Below the pieces are notes generated by a model that saw only the letters and a list, made by a program, of their open reading frames with translations, did not search any database and was not told where the DNA came from. A stretch of DNA of 64,000 bases from Acanthosepion pharaonis (taxonomy: Eukaryota; Mollusca; Cephalopoda; Sepiida; Sepiidae), in the NCBI GenBank assembly GCA_903632075.3, contig CAHIKZ030000392.1, positions 235,001 to 299,000 on the forward strand, in the 5' to 3' direction. Shown piece after piece: positions 56,786-64,000 of this stretch. The translations under genes and the position numbers were made by a program. Numbering within the stretch: position 1 is the stretch's first letter; each line of letters starts with the position of its first letter.

Positions 56786-57168
56786 TGTTATGGTCCGGTT
56801 CCTTGTACCATGGTGATAGTCCAAGGTAGAACCAATAAAGAAGAACTCGAACACGGATATGGAATAACACAGATATATTACAAACAGGAATATATACAGA
56901 GAAGTAGAAAGTGTTAGTACGAACAATCAGGTTTAGTAGGGAGAAAAATGTAGTCTCGCCAGTATCACATTTCCAATGTCTTGTAGTATTGTCTGAACGC
57001 GATTGTTTCGGACTGCCTCTGACTCTACTGACTTGCTAGCTTTGACTGACAGACTCCTGACGGACCTCACTCCAAACTTCAGACTGAACTCCCTGCTTTC
57101 TCTTGAGGCGCAGTATTTATTACGTATGGAATAGTCCATTATGTTATTATGGGTAAGGTCCCATAACA
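56786..57168 (-). mobile_element. Solo LTR, 383 bp, perfect 5-bp target duplication
   Basis: Tips are TGTTATGG and CCATAACA, an 8-bp perfect inverted pair. The flanks are catac at 56781-56785 and catac at 57169-57173. It is richer in CpG than its surroundings (gaacgcgattgtttcgg, gacggacctc). On the minus strand, acgtaataaatactgcgcct followed by agcagggagttcagtc looks like a core promoter, which suggests this orientation. It splits a copy of the unnamed repeat. Probably derived from a Gypsy-type element, though only the LTR remains. Confidence 0.85.
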
Positions 57169-57189
57169 CATACCCAGGACTGAGCTGCA

Positions 57190-57299
57190 AGAGCTGAGCT
57201 CTATGATTGGCAGGAGATCAAATCTTCAGATTTAAGTCTATCCTTTACTTATAATAATGTCTTAGCGCCATATTTGTTGTTAAGAACTGTTGGATAAAG
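57190..57299. other. Unassigned spacer
   Basis: Nothing recognised. Confidence 0.35.
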
Positions 57300-57655
57300 A
57301 GGAATCTTGAGGCAACAGAGATGTGGTTCTTACTGAAGAGTGCTGAGAATACCATGGACAGAACATGTGACCAATGGGGAAGTTTTAAGGAGGATAGGAA
57401 CAAAATGGACATGTGTAATCAAAAGACAGTTGAAATCTGTGTAACACAGGAGGGAGGACTTTGAGAATTTCACACTCACAGGACATAGTGAAGGCAAAAG
57501 AGGCAGTGGAAAGCATCAAGTTACGTACCTAATGAATTTATGTAAATGGTTGGCAGAACAGTGACTGGAAGGAATAGTAAGGAGACAAATTTGTGAAGAA
57601 CCATTAATGCTCATGTCCTGAAAGGACATGGTGCATAAAAGAATTTGAAACTATT
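57300..57655 (+). pseudogene. RTE-type LINE C-terminal relic
   Basis: Begins NLEATEMWF, then in shifted frames RVLRIPWTEHV-like sequence, GSFKEDRNKMD / GTKWTCVIKRQ, EDFENFTLTGHSEGKRGSGK and NLCKWLAEQ, ending in a segment equivalent to the VLKGHG-type terminus. It is the most complete readable copy of this C-terminus on the plus strand. At least three frameshifts and several stops. Confidence 0.75.
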
Positions 57656-58150
57656 TATGCTTCATCTAATAAAGATCAAGATAGTGTCATGATTACTACT
57701 AATACTACTAGTTGAAGTCTTTGTTTCCCCTTTTAGGTGTTCTCTGTTTATCCATCTCCACAATTTTCTCTATAATTTTAAATCTCTTTTTAGTTGTTTC
57801 AATTCTTTTCTATTTTTGAGTTATTTCTTGTTGTTTTTTTTTGTTGTTGTCTTTTTTAGTTACTTTGCAGTTTCAAGTGGTCATTCTCTTTTCTTTGTTC
57901 TTTTTGTATCTATTTTATAAATTCTATAGCAGAGGTGATAATCCTGCTTTTCTCTTTATATAGAGTCTGCCAGTGTTGTCTATAGGGTAAACATTTTAAT
58001 TAATTTCCTACTACATCAAACCCTCAATTTTAGTTCACCTCTTCTCCAGTTCAAGAAGGTTTAAGATGTCTCCCTTTTATCAGATTTCTACAATTCAGTC
58101 TTGTTTTCAATATCTTTCTCATTCTTTGCTTATTACTTCTATTATTAATA
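57656..58150. other. Unassigned AT-rich DNA
   Basis: Nothing recognised. Confidence 0.4.
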
Positions 58151-58190
58151 ACTAGCAGGACTACCCAGCATTGCCTGTGTATTAAAATTA
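58151..58190 (+). repeat. 5' scrap of the element at 10132
   Basis: actagcaggactacccagca then ttgcctgtgta, aligning with the start ctagcagtagagcccggctt tgcccggg at 10132. Confidence 0.5.
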
Positions 58191-58316
58191 CACTGGTCAT
58201 GTACAAATTCATGAATAATAATTAATAATAATAATATTTAAACCTGATATTATTTACTTTATTATAACAATATTCATTACAATTTATTTTTGTCAATATT
58301 TAACATTTATTTTATA

Positions 58317-58695
58317 CACTACAGATCAAATGTTTGGTGTCACTTTATAGATTTAATAATTACTAAGTTTCATATCTTCTTTGGTTCAGTTAACTCCTAC
58401 AAAGTGAGGATGCTGAAATTATTAGTGCATGACATCCAGTTTTTAAAAAATATAAAATCTGCCAGCCCTAAGATTACCATTAACCAGCAAGGTAGATTAT
58501 TAGGCAAAGAGCTAAACTTTTAAGATGACTCTATGCAGTAATGGATTAATTGTTATTATAGAATATATAAAACCTTTCAAAAAGATAGTCTTTTTGGCTT
58601 GATGTGAGCTAGTAGATTTTTGAAAAAGCGTGCAATCTTCAATTTTTAGACGATTCTTCGAAATCTAGATGGTGGCCCCAACCTTTTGTCTTATA

Positions 58696-58700
<5 letters not shown>
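58317..58700. mobile_element. Tc1-like miniature element, second copy
   Basis: Left tip CACTACAGATCAAATGTTTG; the right tip, on the other strand, is decayed (AAGACAAAAGGTTGGGGCCA). The interior follows the outer parts of 48721-49630: taactcctacaaagtgagg, attagtgcatgacatcc, aaatctgccagccct, gcgtgcaatcttcaattttt, ttcgaaatctagatggt. It lacks the middle insertion, so the ancestral element was near 385 bp. Confidence 0.75.

Positions 58701-58701
<1 letters not shown>

Positions 58702-58790
<89 letters not shown>
58702..58790. repeat. (TG)n then (TA)n microsatellite
   Basis: TG run at about 58702-58747, then TA to 58790. Confidence 0.95.
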
Positions 58791-58793
<3 letters not shown>

Positions 58794-58976
58794 AGTTTTA
58801 AGAAAAACTAGGTAAACCTAAGGAGGATAAAATCCAGAGAGCTCAATGTAAATCCAGAGCAAATAATTTAAATAAAAACAGACCACTTTAAAGTTCCATG
58901 TAATAAATTTTCACCACAGCTCTTTTAAAGGACCGCGGATCGTCAGACTTTACATCCAAACAAAAAATGAAAAGAA

Positions 58977-58979
<3 letters not shown>
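58791..58979. mobile_element. Short cassette between (TA)n tracts, family unknown
   Basis: About 188 bp starting with a 22-bp hairpin, cctagttttaag then aaaaactagg. It contains a CpG-rich spot, ggaccgcggatcgtcagac. No open frame. The mobile-element call is inferred from the borders. Confidence 0.4.

Positions 58980-59025
<46 letters not shown>
58980..59025. repeat. (TA)n microsatellite
   Basis: TA run between the cassette at 58791 and the foldback element at 59060. Confidence 0.95.
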
Positions 59026-59027
<2 letters not shown>

Positions 59028-59059
59028 GTATTTGAGCAGTAATCCCTTTTTTTATACAT

Positions 59060-59669
59060 GTTTCATTAACAACAACTGAAAAGGTACTGTGTTTAAGCTT
59101 TTTATTTAATTTTCCTTGTGTTTGTTTAAATTTTTTTCTTTTCTGGACATAAAGTGTTTAAAATTTGTCTTGAATGTTCTGTGTGTCAGCGCTTTCATCT
59201 ATTCTTTTAGTCATTATCAAGGGTGTTTTTTATTTTTAACTAAATGTGCAGATTTTTACATATACATCTAGAGTTATACCAATGTTTGTTTTTTTTTTAT
59301 TTTTCAAGCACTGTCTGCACATTGTGACTATGTTCACAGTTAATGTTATTGAGTGTTTATTGAAAAAAAAACAACACTCAATAACATCTGCTATGAATGT
59401 GGTTACAATGTGCTGACCGTGTTTGGAAAATAAAACAAACAACATTCCCATGACTCTAGATACATATATAAAAATCTACATATTCATTTAAAAATAAAAG
59501 AACATCTTTGATAATGGCTAAAAGAATAGACAAAAATCCTTAGACATGCAATACATTTGGACAACTTTTACACACTTTATGTCCTAGAAAGAAAAAAACT
59601 TACACAAACACAAGAAAAATTAAATAAAAAGCTTAAACACAGTACCTTGTCAGTCGTCTTTTAATGAAA

Positions 59670-59670
<1 letters not shown>
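59060..59670. mobile_element. Long foldback element, two 298-bp arms
   Basis: Left arm 59060-59357 and right arm 59373-59670 are inverted copies separated by about 15 bp. Matching blocks include gtttcattaa, aaggtactgtgtttaagctt, tttatttaattttccttgtg, gacataaagtgt, tctattcttttag, catctagagt, tgcacattgtgac / agcacattgtaac and aatgttattgagtgtt. By eye, roughly four of five positions agree. There is no protein. (TA)n tracts lie just outside both ends. A transcript would fold into one long stem. Confidence 0.85.

Positions 59671-59671
<1 letters not shown>

Positions 59672-59717
<46 letters not shown>
59672..59717. repeat. (TA)n microsatellite
   Basis: TA run on the right border of the foldback element. 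Confidence 0.95.
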
Positions 59718-59719
<2 letters not shown>

Positions 59720-59758
59720 AAAAGAATTGTTACCCTATTCTAAATTATTTTTGTATCT

Positions 59759-59950
59759 GGCTTGAACTCCAAAACTACATAAATATTTAAACCCTTAAAA
59801 CAGATTGTCTGATTCAGCGTGTCCCTATTTTTGCTTATATAAAAAGTGTTCAGAAATAAGTTATCAAAAAAACTTTCTTGGTACGTACTGAATCAGATTA
59901 TATAGAATTTTAAGGGTTTGAATATTGTAACTGTGGAGTTCAAATCAAGC
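59759..59950. repeat. Inverted repeat, ~65-bp arms
   Basis: ggcttgaactccaaaactac, ttaaacccttaaaa and tctgattcag on the left (59759-59820) reappear inverted on the right (ctgaatcaga, ttttaagggtttgaa, tgtggagttcaaatcaagc, to 59950). Spacer of about 60 bp. Confidence 0.7.
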
Positions 59951-60370
59951 ACATCTTCACAGATTAATGTCCTTTATTATAGAATAGATGATGAGTGTAT
60001 GTTCATCACTTGACTTTTATGTAACACTTTATTCCCAAATAATACCCACTTATAAGCTAAAGTAGAAAAACAGTTTCAGCTTTTATTTAAACTGATTCTC
60101 TGATACATATCCTCCAATAAGTGAATTAATTAGATCTTATAATTAGTTTTATTACTTGATACCAATAAAGATCCTAAATATTAGCAAAGATTTTTCCCAG
60201 TCATCGTTTCTTTCTGTGTTTGTCATTAACAGCAGTTTGTAACTTTGATTAAAGAATTTTATAAATATATTCAGCAAGTTCATATTGTATAAAGTCAAGG
60301 ACAAGTTCTTCTATTACTTAAGTCTACAAGTAATATTTTCTAAGATATTTGCTTTCTGTTATCTTATTTC

Positions 60371-60373
<3 letters not shown>
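59951..60373. other. Unassigned AT-rich DNA
   Basis: Nothing recognised. Confidence 0.4.

Positions 60374-60461
<88 letters not shown>
60374..60461. repeat. (TA)n microsatellite
   Basis: Long TA run; the open frame across it is an artefact. Confidence 0.95.
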
Positions 60462-60469
<8 letters not shown>

Positions 60470-60517
60470 AAATGGACTAAGTCTGACAATTATTTTAATA
60501 TATTTATTGTTTATATG

Positions 60518-60866
60518 TTATTTTTATAGATACAAATATTTAAGTAAATGCTCTGTTTATCATATACAGTATTAACATTTACCAGCTTGAATGTCTAAGA
60601 AATTTCATAGAAAATATGTGTCCTCTGACAAGGATTGAACTTGTATCCTACACAGAACTATCATATAGCCTGTCGTGTTATACCATTTAGCTACAGAGGA
60701 AGCGTCTGATTAAACAATAAATATATTAAAATAATTATCGGACTTTTGTTTATGCTAAGATATGCTTTGAGCAGATATGAGTATTCGAGAGAAATCCTGG
60801 AAAATTTGTAGTTTAAAAGCAGTAATTCGACCTTGCTAATGTTTGCTTAGCAAGGTTGTATTACTG
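60518..60866 (-). repeat. tRNA-derived SINE (third family), copy 2, with terminal hairpin
   Basis: Partner of 54351-54720. On the minus strand it has gtagctaaatggtataacac (A-box-like) and caagttcaatccttgtcag (B box). The far end carries a 19-bp stem: cagtaattcgaccttgcta at 60820-60838 opposite tagcaaggttgtattactg at 60848-60866. Confidence 0.75.
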
Positions 60867-61084
60867 TTCTTAAATATCTCTCAAATAAATATCTTTTAAA
60901 TATTCAAGCTGTACAAATACTTAGTACCCTGCTATGGAAAAGATATGCATTCTCACATATGAAATCTGTTTTCTTAGGATTAGTTTATCGTCGCAAACAG
61001 AAACTATTTGTTACTTGAGATAGAATGTTCAACTCAGTATAATTTTCTTTTTGTGAAAGATGGTATTGGAAAATTCCTGTATTA
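60867..61084. other. Unassigned DNA
   Basis: Nothing recognised. Confidence 0.35.
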
Positions 61085-61300
61085 GGACTTCAATTTTTCT
61101 ATGAAAATCTCCTGACTTCTGTTCTGGGTGGTGCAATGTAGTTAATCTAGATGAGGCTGATGAGGCAGATCCAGTCTCTGAAGTCTCTCCCACATATGAG
61201 ACACACTTGCAGACACTGTAGATGGAATGGTGAGAGCTTGGGCTTTGTGTACTATACATTTCCTTACAGTTTTGACTATTCTCCTGGCTTTCACAACATT
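61085..61300 (-). pseudogene. Zinc-finger-like LINE tail relic (possible)
   Basis: On the minus strand one frame reads HLQCLQVCLICGRDFRDWIC then LISLI and a stop. A CxxCGRxF-R-IGLISH-like motif is found at the C-terminus of some LINE reverse transcriptases in molluscs. The histidine ligands are not clear here. Weak. Confidence 0.35.
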
Positions 61301-61689
61301 AGCTTTTTTTTTTTTGTGATCTTGCTTCTTCATACAAGGTGGTTCTGGGCCATGTTCTTCAAGAAATTAATGTCAGTGTCCAGATCTTTAAGGGTGGTTT
61401 CTATCCTCATTGGTAGACTTTGATGAGAATGGCAGAGGCAGTCTGCTACAAGCGTCTGGTTTTGGCAATAGTATTTAGATGAATTAGTATAATGAAGTAT
61501 CAGGTTCTTGTTATTAATTAGATGTTGTCCAGTTGTGAAATGTCGTTTAGAGGGGCAGCACAAATGCTAGATACACTAAATACCCATCAAAAGTGATTAA
61601 ATCATTTAAACCAGATTACATGAATAAATTTCTATGTGCTAAATAAGGCTTAGGTTGCCTTATACATCATAAGACTCTTTTGGATAATA
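61301..61689. other. Unassigned DNA
   Basis: Open frames on both strands at 61142-61563 overlap and show no domain. Confidence 0.4.
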
Positions 61690-62095
61690 GGCATTAATAA
61701 GGTTTTCCAATGCATTATATAAGGTGAGACTGGAAAGTTTTTGAATTAGGCCTTCTCATTTTTGATGAAGATCTGGCAAACTCCTTAATTGATTCCTACC
61801 ATTTGAGAGAGCTGACGGATTGTTTGCTGATGGTTCTCATGAATGAATTCATGTTTTCTGGTATTTTGCTGATGGTTGGTCATCTTGAATGCTCATCATC
61901 TTAGACTGATGCTTGATCATCTTTGAAGATGCATGCTCCTCAAAAACCTGTATTTGACCTAAAGAATATTCATAAAAAGCCTGGTGTAGCATATCAAAGG
62001 TTTCAGCTGCAGTTTCGTGAAACTTCATGCAAAATTTGATGTGAGTAGGCATATTGCTCAATATCATTTGAAGTATTTTGTTATATTTCAATTGT
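61690..62095 (-). pseudogene. mariner-type transposase N-terminal relic
   Basis: Minus-strand remnant of the DNA-binding (helix-turn-helix) half of a mariner transposase. It reads IKFCMKFHETAAETFDMLHQ then AFYEYSLGQIQVFEE, the first helix-turn-helix as in mariner/SETMAR-type proteins, then a decayed linker (DDQPSAKYQKT, standing where the usual D-RSGRPST block is) and, after a frame loss near 61850, ENHQQTIRQLSQMVGIN followed by a stop and GVCQIF, the second helix-turn-helix. The catalytic DDE/D domain is not present toward 61690. I see no terminal inverted repeats nearby. Confidence 0.75.
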
Positions 62096-62841
62096 AATTC
62101 AATCTCCAGTCATTTATGAACAAACCAATTTTATAAAAAGAAATTAAGCTAAAAGACAGATGTTAATAGTGTCTGTAAACTTGCAAAAATTTACTTCTTA
62201 AAAACTACAGTCATGTTGGAATTCCAGTGATGGAGAGTCACAACAATTGTAGCTTTGTCACTTACCAATTATTGTTTTTTTTTTTTGGTTGGCTGAAGCC
62301 AATTATTCCAAGAATATTTTCTTGCAGGTCTTGTTGAAGTCTTCTTAACATTCTAGCTTAATTTGCTTGAAGTGAATTTCTACACAAAGAGCTTTCAAGT
62401 TTTTAGTGAAGAGAATTTGAAATGTCTTTGGTTTCCATCCAAATTCAGGTTAGAGACTTTCAACCTCATGATGGTGGCTTGAAACTGTGAAACAGACAAG
62501 AGTTATCTATCTTGACCAAAGCTGTGAGGAGCAAATATTTACTCAGTTCAATTTTCCATTATAGATTAGTCCTGTAATGTTAGTTTAATTTGACTTTTTG
62601 GCAGCAAAAGTTTACTTCTGTTTTTAATAACAACCCTGTCTGTTGCTAGACTAAAAAAGATTTTAACTTGTCATTTGAATAAAACCTTTCATTCATTGTT
62701 GCCCAAGTGGCTCCAATGAACAAAGCAATTTGTTAACGTATTGGCACTGCTGTCTAGATAAAGAAACAATTTCATCTATTTTCTTTCACCTATTTTATTT
62801 AATTTTTAAATTTAACAACTGTCTATATTTCTGAGATGAGG
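62096..62841. other. Unassigned DNA
   Basis: T-tract near 62275-62286. May hold flanking parts of the mariner element, but I cannot show it. Confidence 0.4.
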
Positions 62842-62905
62842 TTTTTACACTATATTGTTTGGACTGTTGTCCTCATCTTTATTGTCACATTCATATTTTT
62901 GCTAT
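62842..62905. repeat. Third, partial copy of the element at 7940
   Basis: tttggactgttgtcctcatc then tttattgtcacattc, corresponding to the left end at 7940 and to 17685. Confidence 0.55.
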
Positions 62906-63296
62906 TGTACAAGGGAGATAACTTTAAAAAATAATGATATTTTCATAGTTCTCTTCCTTTTTAAGTTAAAAAAAAAAGTTGCAGACAAAAATATGTAATT
63001 ACATATGGCATATTATAGAATTGTTTTTGTTTCAATTTTTGTCAAAAAATGTCACTGCTTTCCCTCCTTCATGATTCCTACATGTTATCAATCTAAGTAT
63101 GTGATTATATATCGGCTAAATATCTCATCAGCTATCTAAGGATAATCATTACTCACAATACATTCATCACAGTCTATGAATTGTCATGACTTACTATTGG
63201 ATTCTTGGCCAGAATAATATCTAAAGAATTTTTTCTGAAGATCTTGTCAGCCACTCCCAAAAGGGTTAATTCTGTTAAAGTTTAAAATAACCTCCT
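62906..63296. other. Unassigned AT-rich DNA
   Basis: Nothing recognised. Confidence 0.4.
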
Positions 63297-63770
63297 CCTG
63301 TGTGCTGTGCCACTTCAGGCTGTGAGCGATCATGACTCTACAAATTTCTGCCTTTAGTAATGTTTGTCTTTCTTCTAATCCCAGTTCTGTCAACCATTTA
63401 CATAAGCTTGTTAGGTAGGTTATTCGGTGCTTTTCTCTGTCCCACTTTCCTTCAATATGTCCTTAGAGTGTCATATTCTCTAAGCCCTCTTTCCTCATGT
63501 GCCCAAGAAATTTCAACTGTCCCTTTCTGATTCTAAATAGAAGTGTCCATTTTGTTTCCATTTTCCTTAAAACTTTGTTGTCACTTATATATTCTATCTC
63601 TGGAATTCTCAGTGTCCTTCTGTAGAACCACATTTCTGTTGCTTCAAGTATCTTCTTCATCTGTGATTGTCCCGTATTCATTTCTATATAGGAGGACCAA
63701 TATTACATAACAGTTCAGCACTCTTTTAATTAAATTTTCTTGTTTCTTAATTGAATTCTTATTATTGTTT
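63297..63770 (-). pseudogene. RTE-type LINE C-terminal relic, best open copy
   Basis: Minus-strand C-terminal part of an RTE-type endonuclease/reverse transcriptase. The open segment 63463-63681 encodes 72 residues: MKKILEATEMWFYRRTLRIP, then EYISDNKVLRKMETKWTLLF and RIRKGQLKFLGHMRKEGLEN. Downstream (toward 63297) the frame breaks, but nucleotide similarity continues to the terminus shared with 33912-33990. EATEMW-YRR and RKRQLKF-GH are strong signatures of this LINE C-terminus. The ATG is internal, not a true start. Same family as the relics at 23535, 29731, 34390 and 57300. Confidence 0.8.
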
Positions 63771-64000
63771 GTTCTTTAAGATGTTCTATTTATATTTCTA
63801 ATTTAACAGTTCTTTCATATTCACAATCTTGAATACTGCAGTAGTATTTTCAGTAGATTTTTTTTTTTTTAAAACAAAAGATTTTTAAGCGAAATTTTTT
63901 TCCATTAAATTGTCTCATGATAATGATCTTTGTACTTCATAGTTAAAGAAGACCATTGATTCAGTCCTGTGTGGTGCCATGATTAATCTGGAGGTTGCTG
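63771..64000. other. Unassigned AT-rich DNA to window end
   Basis: Nothing recognised. Confidence 0.4.

Overview
The window looks like AT-rich, CpG-poor intergenic or deep intronic DNA from a mollusc, most likely a cephalopod (octopus or squid). The assignment rests on the mix of repeats: tRNA-derived SINEs, RTE- and CR1/Jockey-like LINE relics, Penelope-like and Gypsy-like fragments, Tc1/mariner, hAT and piggyBac miniature elements, and very many long (TA)n tracts. It is an inference from repeat style; no single sequence here proves the species. I find no host protein-coding gene, no intact tRNA or rRNA gene and no CRISPR array. Every open frame I could explain is a transposon relic or low-complexity sequence.

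Layout. 1-8.3 kb: a small hAT-like element, two minus-strand LINE reverse-transcriptase relics, several SINE fragments, a CpG-rich cassette bounded by (TA)n, and a tRNA-like element with inverted ends. 9-15.5 kb: two (TA)n-bounded elements, a near-perfect 102-bp hairpin with TA duplications, a broken Gypsy-type gag, a piggyBac-like miniature element running into a minisatellite, and a solo LTR with perfect 5-bp target duplications. 16.6-24.4 kb: a possible terminal-inverted-repeat element, tRNA-derived SINEs, a hAT miniature element inside the tail of one SINE, RTE LINE scraps and a Penelope-like reverse-transcriptase relic. 26-35 kb: copies of an unnamed ~400-700-bp repeat family and of SINEs, LINE relics, a pogo/Tigger-like transposase scrap, a 15-bp-period pyrimidine satellite, and a SINE with a 5S rRNA-like head nested in an RTE LINE. 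36-47.6 kb: a foldback element, more copies of the unnamed family, a complete piggyBac-like miniature element with TTAA ends, LINE relics, a second 5S-tRNA SINE and a ~240-bp tandem repeat. 48.7-64 kb: two Tc1-like miniature elements of one family (one carrying an insertion), a third 5S-tRNA SINE, a solo LTR nested in the unnamed family, a ~610-bp foldback with 298-bp arms, two copies of a third SINE family, a mariner transposase relic and an RTE LINE 3' end.

How it fits together. The window is a layered record of insertion, with nested events whose order can be read from target-site duplications: SINE into RTE LINE, hAT into SINE, solo LTR into the unnamed repeat, and a cassette into a Tc1-like element. 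The most unusual points are the SINE family whose head joins a 5S rRNA-like and a tRNA-like promoter, the recurrence of distinct cassettes set between two (TA)n tracts, and several long inverted repeats able to form extended hairpins. Element boundaries are estimates made by eye.
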